Shown: in pieces, positions 26,901 to 34,771 of the stretch | How the letters are laid out: every line of letters begins with the position of its first letter | Position numbering within the stretch: position 1 is the stretch's first letter | Source of the DNA: Halotia wernerae | GTDB lineage: Bacteria; Cyanobacteriota; Cyanobacteriia; Cyanobacteriales; Nostocaceae | Assembly: GCA_034931985.1 (NCBI GenBank) | Contig: JAYGHB010000108.1 | Coordinates: 4,051-68,050 of the forward strand | DNA length: 64,000 nucleotides | Direction: 5' to 3' | Position numbers and translations under genes: made by a program | The notes under the pieces: generated by a model | The model's database searches: none | Seen by the model: only the letters and a program-made list of their open reading frames with translations | What the model was told of the DNA's origin: nothing

Positions 26901-29382
26901 CTAGTAGTGTCTGGGCTTGTTGCAGAACTATCTCTGTTAAACGCTCCATTACTTCAAAATTGGTACTGAGATAAGCTGCCTCTGCTGCTTCTACATGAAG
27001 TTCCAAGGTCAGGTTGTATTGATGATGCCAACTATCTTTTTGTAATAGCCCTAGACCAATTTGCAAGTAGTTAAATGCCGATTGATAAGCTGCTGAGGCT
27101 TTGGCTTTCTTTCCTGCCTGTAAATTTAACTGTGCTAACTGATATTTTTCTACTTGGTAGTTAATTAAATCCTGCCCTAGATTTAACTGATTCACAACAT
27201 CAAATAAGTTTTCATCTTGCTTTTGTGGCGGCGTATTTTTTAGTAATAGTTGACCAATACGCAGATGCACTGCCTTTTTATCTGCTTCGGCAATTAGTAA
27301 ATAGACTGCTTGCTGGATTCTGTCATGGATAAACTTGTATTCTGCTGTCAACCGTTCTAACAAACCTTCCACATCCTGATTTGTCAACTTGTAAGTATTG
27401 CTTAGAGGTAATATAAATCCCTCAGCGATCGCTGACCAAAGAGCAGATGCTGTTTCTCGTGGCGTTTTTTCAGAGATAGTTGATAGTCGTTCTAGGCTAA
27501 ACTGGTTGCCAATACAAGCGGCTAACTTCAAAACTGTTTGTGTCTGTGGCGGTAACTTTTGCACCTTATCCGCCATCAATTCCACTACATTATCGGTGAT
27601 TTGTTGAGATTGGATTTGCTCTAAATTCCATTGCCAAGAGCTTTGTTCATAGTTAAAAGTGACTAAGGCTTCTCCATATAAAGACTTCAAAAACTCAGTC
27701 ATAAAAAAGGGATTACCATCAGTCTTAGCCAATACTAATTCGGCTAGGGGAATGGCAATTGCTGGCTGACAGTGGCAGACATCACTCACTAACTGAGTTA
27801 TCTGTGGCAAGGCTAAAGGTGACAGTACAATCTGATTAACTGTTGCTTTAATTTTCTTGATTTCAGCCAAGGTCAACATTAAAGGATGTGCTGCACTGAC
27901 TTCGTTATCCCGATAGGCTCCAATTAAAAAGAGATATTTATGATCTGCTACTGTCATTAACATCTCAATTAACTTCAAGGAAGCCCCATCGACCCATTGC
28001 AAATCGTCTAAGAAAATAACTAAGGGATGTTCTTGACAGGTAAATACTTTAATAAAGTTTTGTAAAACTAAGTTAAAACGGTTTGTGGCTTCTGTTGGTG
28101 GCAAATCAACTACAGCAGGTTGCGAACCAATAATCAGTTCTACTTCTGGAATCACCTCAATCATCACCTGTCCATTGCTACCCAAAGCCGTGAGTAGTTT
28201 TTCTCGCCAAAGAGCGATCGCTATCTCATTTTCTGTAAGTAGTTGTAACACCAATGACCGAAATGCCTGGATAATCGACGTATAAGGGATATTGCGTTGA
28301 AACTGATCAAATTTCCCAGCGATCAAGTAGCCATGCTGGCGGGTAATTGGCTTATAGACTTCCTGCACTAAAGCTGACTTACCAATTCCAGAAAACCCTG
28401 ACACCAACATCATTTCGTTCGCACCCAGGCTTACCCGTTCAAAGACAGCCATCAAAGTTGCGATTTCTTCTTCCCGGCCATACAGCTTTTGCGGAATTTG
28501 AAACTTATCTGAAATATCCTGTCGTCCTAATAGAAAAGGTTCAATTCGTTGTTTGGTTTGCCACTGCTGTAAACATATTTCTAAGTCTGCCTTTAATCCA
28601 TGCACTGATTGATAACGATCTTCGGCATTTTTGTTCATCAATTTCAGGACAATCTCTGAAATTACTTGAGGAATGTCTGGCTTGCGTTCATGTAGAGGCA
28701 CAGATTGTTTAGCAATATGACAATGTACCAATTTCAGGGCATCATCTGTAGAGAAAGGCAACTGACCTGTCAATAATTCGTAAAAGGTTACTCCCAGTGA
28801 GTAAAAATCTGTTCGATAATCAATGGCTCGATTCATTCGTCCAGTCTGTTCTGGCGAGATATAAGCGAGGGTTCCTTCTAACAAATTAGGATTGCGAAAT
28901 GTAGGATTTTCTCGTGAGAGTACTGTCGAGATGCTAAAGTCAATGAGTTTAACTTGTCCTGTTTGATGATTCCAAACAATATTAGCTGGGTTAATATTTT
29001 TGTGGATTACCTGACATTGATGTACCTCTTTGAGAATTTTCACAATTTGAATAGCAAGACGGAGAAATTCTGCGAGAGTAAATTGTCTCTTTTTAATGAA
29101 GCGATTGAGAGATTCACCGCCAAAATCTTCTAACACCATTATCCATTGATGCAAATAATTTTCTAAGTTGTAAGCTTTTATCACTCCTTTTAACAGCAAA
29201 GATTTGGTCGTTTCATACTCTTGTTTAAACCAAGCTATTCTTTCCGGTGAGGGATAAGCTGGTTTGAGAATTTTGAGGATGACTGGTTGAGAATCTTCTA
29301 TTTGATATCCGCGATAGACGAGCGAGTTAGGGCTATCGTGAAGTTCTTCAATAATTTGGTAGCCTGGAAAAGATGCTGGCAT
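23968..29382 (-). CDS. Hstk-type hybrid: Ser/Thr kinase-like, AAA ATPase, GAF, histidine kinase
   Basis: 1804 residues. A protein-kinase-like domain occupies about residues 7-270, a STAND-type ATPase about 295-600 (P-loop SGFSGIGKSALV), a long helical TPR-like region about 700-1290, a GAF domain about 1340-1490, a coiled coil about 1490-1540, and a histidine kinase core at the end. The H-box is GIAHEIKNPLNFVNNF; the ATP site has INNACY, DNGEGI and GTGLGLS. In the Ser/Thr kinase loop the usual HRD/HKD is HKN (VIHKNINPANIVW), so the first kinase is probably catalytically dead; its metal-binding motif is DFS. Hstk proteins are known from heterocystous cyanobacteria and linked to stress and nitrogen signalling. 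The receiver genes downstream are likely partners. Confidence 0.92.
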   Translation of the reverse strand: MPASFPGYQIIEELHDSPNSLVYRGYQIEDSQPVILKILKPAYPSPERIAWFKQEYETTKSLLLKGVIKAYNLENYLHQWIMVLEDFGGESLNRFIKKRQFTLAEFLRLAIQIVKILKEVHQCQVIHKNINPANIVWNHQTGQVKLIDFSISTVLSRENPTFRNPNLLEGTLAYISPEQTGRMNRAIDYRTDFYSLGVTFYELLTGQLPFSTDDALKLVHCHIAKQSVPLHERKPDIPQVISEIVLKLMNKNAEDRYQSVHGLKADLEICLQQWQTKQRIEPFLLGRQDISDKFQIPQKLYGREEEIATLMAVFERVSLGANEMMLVSGFSGIGKSALVQEVYKPITRQHGYLIAGKFDQFQRNIPYTSIIQAFRSLVLQLLTENEIAIALWREKLLTALGSNGQVMIEVIPEVELIIGSQPAVVDLPPTEATNRFNLVLQNFIKVFTCQEHPLVIFLDDLQWVDGASLKLIEMLMTVADHKYLFLIGAYRDNEVSAAHPLMLTLAEIKKIKATVNQIVLSPLALPQITQLVSDVCHCQPAIAIPLAELVLAKTDGNPFFMTEFLKSLYGEALVTFNYEQSSWQWNLEQIQSQQITDNVVELMADKVQKLPPQTQTVLKLAACIGNQFSLERLSTISEKTPRETASALWSAIAEGFILPLSNTYKLTNQDVEGLLERLTAEYKFIHDRIQQAVYLLIAEADKKAVHLRIGQLLLKNTPPQKQDENLFDVVNQLNLGQDLINYQVEKYQLAQLNLQAGKKAKASAAYQSAFNYLQIGLGLLQKDSWHHQYNLTLELHVEAAEAAYLSTNFEVMERLTEIVLQQAQTLLEKVKVYKVRIQAYWAENKHLEAVKTALQVLKLLNIVFPEQPSPADIILTLKQTHLVLAGKAPSDLIDLPTMTDPVKLAAMQIMTIVWSPAYLTVNELIPLIACQQVNLSVTEGNAPESAFAYANYGLILCGQGHIDTAYQFSQLALHLLEKFNATKLKAKIYVFCNFVRHLKEHLRKVLLYELEAYQSGLESGDFEFAAGGAMGYCMMSYLSGKELVKLEQEQATYNQAIAQLKQEAFLNWHRIFWQVVLNLIGKAENPCCLNGEVYDENKMLPLHLEVQDRTAMLHLYTNKLTLCYHFHQFEQAIENAVKLEEYLVNAATTCFAPPAYFYDSLARLVMFPDASAIEQNRILEKVAANQEKMKTWANHAPMNYLHKFYLVEAERFYVLGKDQDAREYYDRAITLAHEHEYLHEEALAYELAGRFYLARNQKHLARHYLQDAHYAYQRWGAIAKVKDLETRYPRFLTKTSTDNFPTHLKISTTNSDQTTSSVLDFSSILKASQTISGEIVLDKLLAKLMKIVIENAGAQKGFLIFYKQDNLVIEAQGSVDADDLTLLQSLPVNSVIPETKIPLLSILIINYVAHTHKDVVLNDATNEAQFTLDPYIVATQPKSILCTPLIHQGKLSGILYLENNLTTGAFTSDRVEVLRILSAQAAISIENSRLYDQLEGYSHTLEQKVEIRTQELQQTNQELASTLQTLTTTQAQIIAQEKLASLGALTAGIAHEIKNPLNFVNNFAELSVELTQELCEEIANQQDRLDPETREYIAETLNDLKQNAEKINEHGKRADNIVHAMLMHSRGQAGDRQMTNINALLKEAIKLAYHGMRAKIPSFNISIKTDYADNLGQVNVVPQNISRAFINVINNACYTTHKKKMRFIASAAGDDEEFSPMLSVTTKDLDQRIEIRICDNGEGIAQEALDKIFNPFFTTKPTGEGTGLGLSITHDIIVQQHRGEIKVETKVNIYTDFIIILPRFIFQR

Positions 29383-29586
29383 TCATCTACCTCCCAATTA
29401 TTTGAATTATTATATAGCGCTTCTCGGTGGGGATAAGGGGCTAGGAACTAAGGGCTAGAGTTGTATATTCAATCCATAAAAAAACTGCTATGTAATTTGT
29501 AGATAAACTAGTTATCAAGGTGATAATAAACTCGAATTTAAGAGAAATTATACTTGATATTATTTATGAGTTTTTTTATTAAAAAT

Positions 29587-29876
29587 ACGTGAGTTCGATG
29601 AACCTCTCCCCAACCCCTCTCCAGGGCAAACGCATCTAAAGTATAAGAATCCTTTAATAGCAAGGGTTTTGGCGTTTTTAAAGTTAGCCTATTTTTTCGT
29701 CAATATCCTTATCCAGCAAGGGTTTCAGAAATACCGTGCGTTCGCCCTGAACCCCTCTCCGACGCGGAGAGGGGCTTAAATATCTTTAATTACCAACGAA
29801 AATTAAGCCTTTAGAGCCTCTCTCCTTGCAGGGGAGAGGAATGGAAGCGGGGTTTTTAAATCCGTCGAACTCACGT
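29587..29876. mobile_element. MITE-like element with 12-bp terminal inverted repeats
   Basis: Bounded by perfect inverted repeats ACGTGAGTTCGA / TCGAACTCACGT and with no coding capacity. It contains CCTCTCC-type stems (CTCTCCGACGCGGAGAGG). A shorter relative is at 45990-46093 and shares both ends and an inner segment of about 55 bases. No clear target duplication is visible. It fills most of the space between the hybrid kinase and the borosin-like precursor gene. Confidence 0.75.
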
Positions 29877-30044
29877 CAAAAATATACTAAAAGCCTGTTA
29901 TAATAGGGATTTTAGTATATTAATTAAATTCAAGAAACTAGAATTTGATCAAAGTTATTTACTAGACCAAGCATACAACTAGAATCTTGAGTTTCTCTAA
30001 ATTGAATATTGGCAATAACGAAGCTGAGACCAATAAAACTCAAG

Positions 30045-30308
30045 CTAATCTTCTTTAGAAGGCTCAGGTTCGGGATCAGGATCGGGAAAAGGATCTTCTG
30101 GATTAGGATCATTGCAAATTTCTGCTAATGGAGTCATTTCATCGGCGAATAAAGCTGCAATTTGTTTACTACTCTTACTTTCAAAAACTGCCTGATCTCC
30201 TTCAGATAATCTGACCAGATCTGTCATAAGAATAGGCTGTTGAGCAAATGCTATCTGCTGCTTAGGATTAATAGCAATGTCGGTCAGAAAATCGAATAAG
30301 CTGCTCAT
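30045..30308 (-). CDS. Putative split-borosin precursor protein
   Basis: 87 residues with a strong ribosome-binding site (AGGAGAG). The helical N-terminal part (FDFLTDIAINPKQQIAF, then LMTDLVRLSEGDQAVFESK, then QIAALF) matches the layout of the helical substrate domain that follows the methyltransferase in fungal OphMA (DVMTKLALDPKALADY..LTPQERAALELGD) and stands alone in bacterial split borosins. The C-terminal tail is Asp/Glu/Pro-rich (DPNPEDPFPDPDPEPEP) and would be the modified core or a linker. It lies on the same strand as, and downstream of, a borosin-type methyltransferase and three TPR genes. The match was judged by eye. Confidence 0.7.
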   Translation of the reverse strand: MSSLFDFLTDIAINPKQQIAFAQQPILMTDLVRLSEGDQAVFESKSSKQIAALFADEMTPLAEICNDPNPEDPFPDPDPEPEPSKED

Positions 30309-30373
30309 AATGGAATCTCTCCTAACTATTGGAAAATAAGTTTAATACAACCTCCAAGAGTGAATCTATTTTA

Positions 30374-30532
30374 TCAGTCAACGCTAGCCCACTCTTCGGC
30401 GATCGCTGTTAAAACTTGATTGACTTTCTCGTATCCTTCTTCGTAAACAAGGTGTGCAAGCTTAGCGTACCTTTCAGAAGGAGACTGATTAAAATTAGCA
30501 GCTAAAAACTTGCCGATGGAGGAAGGAACACT
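30374..30532 (-). other. Out-of-frame C-terminal extension of the first TPR protein
   Basis: A coding-like tail (IGKFLAANFNQSPSERYAKL, ending AIAEEWASVD) follows the TPR gene in another frame. Splicing the two frames between 30505 and 30532 would give a protein of about 302 residues. This suggests a frameshift in the TPR gene or in the assembly. Confidence 0.55.
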
Positions 30533-31287
30533 TCACCAATATCCAGAACGGTAGGCCGTTTAAAAACATTGATATAAGTCTTTAAACTCTTCTCGATATC
30601 GAGATAAGTCAGTTTCCATTCTTCTAAAGCACTTGTTTCGTTACCAGCAGCTTCTAAGGCCCTGGCTTTTTGCCGATGGATTGCTGCTCGAAAGGCTATA
30701 GCCCAGGCATATTTGTTATTCAACTCGATCGCTCTACTGAAATCTTTGATTGCTTCATCGTAGTAGGGTTGTTCTGGTGTGTTATCCTCTCCTTTGATAT
30801 ACCCAAGGAATCTGTAAGCAGAACCTCTGCGGGCGAAAGCCCAAGTATAATTGGGGTCGATATCGATAGCTTTATCTAAATAGGTTTTGGCATTAGATAA
30901 AAGTATTTTGACTTTTTGGTGATCGTTTCTAGGTCTTTCTGCGATCGCCCACCAAGTATTATTTTCGCCTCGATGTGCCAAAGCCCAAGCATAATTGGGA
31001 TTCCGTTGAAGTGCTTGGTCAAATTTTTCGTCTGCTTGTTTGTAATACTCAAATTTTTGGTCATTTAGGCGTTTGAGAGTACCGCCCCGATATGAAAGCG
31101 TTGCGCCCCAATGAGACCAAGCCCATGCATAGTTATCATCTTCTTTAATTGCTTCTTCAAAATGCCGTCCTGCCTGTTCAAGTAGGCTATCGATATTATC
31201 TTTGATAAACTCGTCTTGGTTGTATCTAGCCAACAGACGAAAACTCTCTCCTTCTCTGGCTTTGGATATGGCTGCTTTTCTGCCCAT
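30502..31287 (-). CDS. TPR-repeat protein 1 of the borosin-like locus
   Basis: 261 residues of tetratricopeptide-type helices whose units carry the phrase NPNYAWALAHRGE or close variants (about residues 45-220). It has no signal peptide or catalytic domain. It is on the same strand as the methyltransferase, 83 bases after TPR protein 2. The frame ends GEVFLPPSASF, but a coding-like tail continues in another frame, so this copy may be cut short. The role is unknown; TPR proteins usually hold partners together, which would suit delivery of a precursor to the modifying enzyme, but this is inference. Confidence 0.8.
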   Translation of the reverse strand: MGRKAAISKAREGESFRLLARYNQDEFIKDNIDSLLEQAGRHFEEAIKEDDNYAWAWSHWGATLSYRGGTLKRLNDQKFEYYKQADEKFDQALQRNPNYAWALAHRGENNTWWAIAERPRNDHQKVKILLSNAKTYLDKAIDIDPNYTWAFARRGSAYRFLGYIKGEDNTPEQPYYDEAIKDFSRAIELNNKYAWAIAFRAAIHRQKARALEAAGNETSALEEWKLTYLDIEKSLKTYINVFKRPTVLDIGEVFLPPSASF

Positions 31288-31319
31288 TTTTATGTCTCCT
31301 TGATAGATATTTTTGTAGT

Positions 31320-31355
31320 AAGGACTTTAGTCCTTAAATCAGCACTAAAGTGCTG
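31320..31355. repeat. Paired short hairpins between TPR genes
   Basis: Two consecutive palindromes, AAGGACTTTAGTCCTT and CAGCACTAAAGTGCTG, flanked by GTAGT and ACTAC. The unit resembles a dispersed cyanobacterial intergenic repeat and may stabilise or end a transcript. Confidence 0.65.
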
Positions 31356-31370
31356 ACTACGAACAGAATA

Positions 31371-32264
31371 CTAATCAAGTTCAGCAATTAACCTTAAAAA
31401 CTGCGGCGAGTTTAGCAGTTCTAGCCATGCTATGTCATGACGTGCAAACTCGATCGCTTCTTGATCTAGTGGAATCGCCTCTTGGAGATAGTTCAACGCT
31501 ATCTCTGGCTGGCTCTCAATCGCAGCTAGTCCTCCCAATCGATAAAGAACAATCCCGCGCTCTTGAGTGTCCAGCAAAGTTAACAATAGTGTCCGTGCTT
31601 TTTCAATATCTAGACGAGCCTCAGCTAATCCTTGCCAACGAGCCTGAAATATAGCAATGTTATACAGAGCAAAGTGATTCTTTGGATCTGCTTGCAAAGC
31701 TAGTTGACAACAGTTAATCGCCTCGGCGTATTGCCCACAATAACTCAGCAACGAGCCACGCTCACTTTGCCAATTGTCAAATACTGTCTGATCAAGGACA
31801 ATTGCTCTGTCGAAATCAACTAATGCTTCCTCATACTGTCTTAATAAATCATAGATACGCGCTCGATAGGCAAGTGCCCAAGCATAATTAGGGTTAAGGT
31901 CAATTGCTCGGCTAAAATCTGCTAAGGCTTTTTGATAATAATGTTTTCCCATCCAGCGGTAAGTTACACCCCGATGAGCAAGCGCCCAAACATAGTTAGG
32001 CTTCAATTGTAGGGATTGGTTAAAGTCAGCGATCGCTTGGGGATAGCATTTCATTAATCGATAAACTTCTCCCCGGTGGGCAATTGCCCAGGCGTAGGTA
32101 GAATTTTGGGCGATCGCTTGGTTAAAGTATGTCAAAGCTTCTTCATACTGTTTATCTAAGCGGCAAACTTCCCCTTGATGAGCGATCGCTTCGGTATTAT
32201 TGGGATTGTGTTTGATTGATTGATTAAGGTTAGCGAGCGTTTCGCCGTAACTTTTCAAGTTCAT
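31371..32264 (-). CDS. TPR-repeat protein 2 of the borosin-like locus
   Basis: 297 residues; about seven TPR units in the first 200 residues (NSTYAWAIAHRGEVYR, NPNYAWALAYRARIYD and similar), then a helical C-terminal domain shared with TPR protein 3 (RGIVLYRLGGLAAIESQPEI). The start overlaps the stop of TPR protein 3 by four bases (ATGA), which implies co-translation. TPR proteins 2 and 3 are clearly duplicates of each other along their whole length. Confidence 0.85.
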   Translation of the reverse strand: MNLKSYGETLANLNQSIKHNPNNTEAIAHQGEVCRLDKQYEEALTYFNQAIAQNSTYAWAIAHRGEVYRLMKCYPQAIADFNQSLQLKPNYVWALAHRGVTYRWMGKHYYQKALADFSRAIDLNPNYAWALAYRARIYDLLRQYEEALVDFDRAIVLDQTVFDNWQSERGSLLSYCGQYAEAINCCQLALQADPKNHFALYNIAIFQARWQGLAEARLDIEKARTLLLTLLDTQERGIVLYRLGGLAAIESQPEIALNYLQEAIPLDQEAIEFARHDIAWLELLNSPQFLRLIAELD

Positions 32265-33142
32265 CCTCCTTCATAGGTTAACGATTGAAAACGTGGATAA
32301 TCGCGCAAATTCAGCCAAGCTAAGTCGCGACGAGCTAATTCCAGTGGCTCATTGTCCAACACAATAGCTTGTTGAAGATAGTTAAAGGCTTGATCTCTAT
32401 CACCTTCAAGAGCAGCTAAACCCCCCAATCTGTAAATAACGCCAGCATGTCTTGACTGTTTGCCCACTGCTTGTAAGATATTTCGTGTTGTTTTTATTTC
32501 TACTTGTACTGCTGCCAGACCCTGCAAGTGGGCTTTGATGACAGCAAGAGTATATAACGTAATATAATCCTCTGGGTTTTGCTGCAATCCTTGCTCACAG
32601 CAAGAAATCGCCTCAAAGTATCGTCCTAGATAACTAAGTAGTAACCCACGCTCCCCAGGCCAATGAGCAATGATAGTCTCGTCAAGAGCGATCGCTCGAT
32701 CAAAATCGACTAATGCTTCTTCATAGCGCTCTCTTCTGATATAAAGGTTAATCCGGTAAACAAGCGCCCAAGGATAGTCAGGTTGTAATTTGATGGCTTG
32801 ATTAATATCAGTTAAGGCATCTTGGTAATACTTTAATTTGTAGTGGCTTGCTCCTCGGTGTGCTAATGTCCAGGCATGTCCGGGTTTAAGGGTGAGAGAA
32901 CGGCTGAAATCAGCTAGGGCTTTTTCGTAGCGTTTCATCTGTCGATATGTTTCCCCTCGGTGAGCGATCGCCCAAGCATAGTTGGGGTTGAGATCAATGG
33001 CGCAGTTAAAATTAGCTAGGGCTGCTTCAAAATACCCCATCAACCGACAGGTTTCACCTTCATTAGCCAAAGCCTTAGCATCATTGAATTTCTGTTCAAT
33101 CGCTCGGTCGATGTCAGCCAAAGTTTTTTGATAGTACTCCAT
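32261..33142 (-). CDS. TPR-repeat protein 3 of the borosin-like locus
   Basis: 293 residues, a full-length paralogue of TPR protein 2 with the same N-terminal half of TPR units (NPNYAWAIAHRGETYRQM) and the same C-terminal domain (HAGVIYRLGGLAALEGDRDQ). Its start lies 103 bases inside the methyltransferase frame. The N-terminus aligns with that of TPR protein 2, so the overlap looks real rather than a wrong start. Ribosomes finishing the methyltransferase would have to re-initiate upstream of its stop. Confidence 0.83.
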   Translation of the reverse strand: MEYYQKTLADIDRAIEQKFNDAKALANEGETCRLMGYFEAALANFNCAIDLNPNYAWAIAHRGETYRQMKRYEKALADFSRSLTLKPGHAWTLAHRGASHYKLKYYQDALTDINQAIKLQPDYPWALVYRINLYIRRERYEEALVDFDRAIALDETIIAHWPGERGLLLSYLGRYFEAISCCEQGLQQNPEDYITLYTLAVIKAHLQGLAAVQVEIKTTRNILQAVGKQSRHAGVIYRLGGLAALEGDRDQAFNYLQQAIVLDNEPLELARRDLAWLNLRDYPRFQSLTYEGG

Positions 33143-33948
33143 CCGTTGATTTGCTCTGTTGTAGTTTCTTTGGCAAAAGACATACCCAAACGGGTCATCA
33201 TTTCACAATCTAAAGTTACTGGGGGTTGAGGCGGAACATAAAGCGTTGAAATCGGGGTAACATCAGCTTCTGGCAGTCTGAACAAAGGAATCCGTTGGAT
33301 TGTCGGCTCACAAACTGGGTAATAAACTGCTGCTTGGTAAACAATCACTTCGTGGTCAGAACTATAGTGTGTTGCCAAAACCTCAGCTAACACTGTCAGT
33401 CCATGCAAATGTTCCCCTTCTTTGTAAAAACCAAGATTACCGACCATTGCAATTTGCCACAAAATCAACGCGCTAGTAGGATCAAATTTGCGATGTCGAA
33501 TTAAAAAGTCTGTGGCTTCAAAACTTTGACAACCATTACGTCCAGGATCAAGACCAAGATCAGCATATAAGCAATCTTCGGCAGAAATTCCAGGAAGCAT
33601 TTGTGCTGTGGAACCTTCACTACGGGCTTGTTTAATTGCTTGATGTGCTGAATCAGTAAAAACACCTGGATGTCCGTAAAAAACCACACAAACGTTTAAC
33701 CCCTGACGAACTCCAACCAGCATTCTCTCGACCATTTCACTGTAGGTCTTTTTACGCCGCTGATAGTTGGTATTGTAAGGCAGGGCTTCTGCCGTAGTAT
33801 TAAGCGATCGCAGCCATTTTGCTGTGATTGGGTCAGCTACAGCAAACAAAACCTGATCAGCCTGTTCAATCCAGGCTTTCGCAGCTAAAGTCAGATGACC
33901 TACTAATTGAATACCCGTACCAACAATAGTTAAAGAACCAACTTTCAA
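33040..33948 (-). CDS. Borosin-type peptide alpha-N-methyltransferase (TP-methylase fold)
   Basis: A SAM-dependent methyltransferase of the tetrapyrrole-methylase superfamily in the branch that N-methylates peptide backbones (OphMA of omphalotin, SonM of Shewanella). Matches to OphMA by eye: GSLTIVGTGI, then VVFYGHPGVF, then MLPGISAEDCLYADL, GCQSFEATDFLIR and PISTLYVPP. From the upstream Met, residues Arg71, Tyr75 and Tyr97 fall at positions matching OphMA Arg72, Tyr76 and Tyr98. The TTG at 33948 is preferred as start because AGGAGGAG lies 7 bases before it; an ATG six codons upstream (33966) lacks such a site. The fungal fused substrate tail is absent, so this is the split type. Confidence 0.85.
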   Translation of the reverse strand: MKVGSLTIVGTGIQLVGHLTLAAKAWIEQADQVLFAVADPITAKWLRSLNTTAEALPYNTNYQRRKKTYSEMVERMLVGVRQGLNVCVVFYGHPGVFTDSAHQAIKQARSEGSTAQMLPGISAEDCLYADLGLDPGRNGCQSFEATDFLIRHRKFDPTSALILWQIAMVGNLGFYKEGEHLHGLTVLAEVLATHYSSDHEVIVYQAAVYYPVCEPTIQRIPLFRLPEADVTPISTLYVPPQPPVTLDCEMMTRLGMSFAKETTTEQINGWSTIKKLWLTSTERLNRNSMMLRLWLMKVKPVG

Positions 33949-33966
33949 ATTTAAACTCCTCCTCAC

Positions 33967-34507
33967 TTTAAGAAGGTTTTGCTCAGTTATGGGTTGTTCT
34001 TATTCCCATAATTAAAAGTCTATAAACAGATCAACTATTTCTGATTAAGCAATATTTAATTATTGATTTACTCTATTAATTTTACATAATATTTTGAATG
34101 TTGGAATCGCCCGATTCAATCTAGCATGGACTTTTGAGTAGATATTTAGACACATACTTAAAATCAACTGTTTCTAGGAGATTTTGTCCATAGTATATCT
34201 AAGCTACAGATGTAAAAAACCGATTATCGTCAAAAAATCAACAAAGCTAAGCTGACTTAACTACGGTTAATCATATCGTTTTTGGATTATTGCACAATAC
34301 GAGAATATACAAAAGATACATTTTTTTATATTTTATTTAATATGAGCTTTTTATGAGTTTTAAATAATTTGAATATGAGGTTTTATATGAGGTTTGTATA
34401 GTTAAAAAGATAAATAATGTGATATCAACAAATGGACTGTGGCAGTGATGCTCAGGATTGCTGAATATATTTTAGGCTGCTATACTCGTACAACAAACAG
34501 TACAAGT
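33967..34507. other. Intergenic region upstream of the borosin-like operon
   Basis: About 540 AT-rich bases between the divergent methyltransferase and antitoxin genes. It must hold the promoter of the minus-strand operon. I saw no gene, repeat or clear operator in it. Confidence 0.5.
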
Positions 34508-34771
34508 ATGAAGCAGATGAAAGTGGTGACTTTTAGCGAAGCGAGAAGTAATCTCAAAACTGTTTTAGACCAAGTGGTGGAAGATGCCGACTATACCATC
34601 ATCACTAGACGAGATGCGGAGGATGCTGTAGTGATGTCGCTAGAGTTATTTAATAGTTTGCTAGAGACTGTCCATTTACTCAAGTCTCCCGCCAATGCTG
34701 CTCATTTAGAGCGTTCTATTGCTCAGTTCAAGCAGGGGAAAGTGGTGGAGCAAAATTTGTTGGATGACTAG
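34508..34771 (+). CDS. yefM: YefM/Phd-type antitoxin
   Basis: 87 residues starting MKQMKVVTFSEARSNLKTVL, with the VVEDADYTIITRRDAEDAVV block typical of YefM. The frame is open upstream, but this Met matches the family start. It overlaps the YoeB-type toxin start by eight bases. As in known YefM-YoeB pairs it would neutralise the toxin and repress the operon. The toxin is now interrupted. Confidence 0.9.
   Translation: MKQMKVVTFSEARSNLKTVLDQVVEDADYTIITRRDAEDAVVMSLELFNSLLETVHLLKSPANAAHLERSIAQFKQGKVVEQNLLDD

Noticed and set aside
33040..33966. Methyltransferase as a cobalamin or siroheme precursor methylase, linked to cobD in this window
   Set aside because: The fold superfamily is the same, but the motifs (SAEDC, GC..FEATDFLIR, ISTLYVPP and the Arg/Tyr pattern) follow peptide N-methyltransferases, and cobD is 14 kb away in another context.
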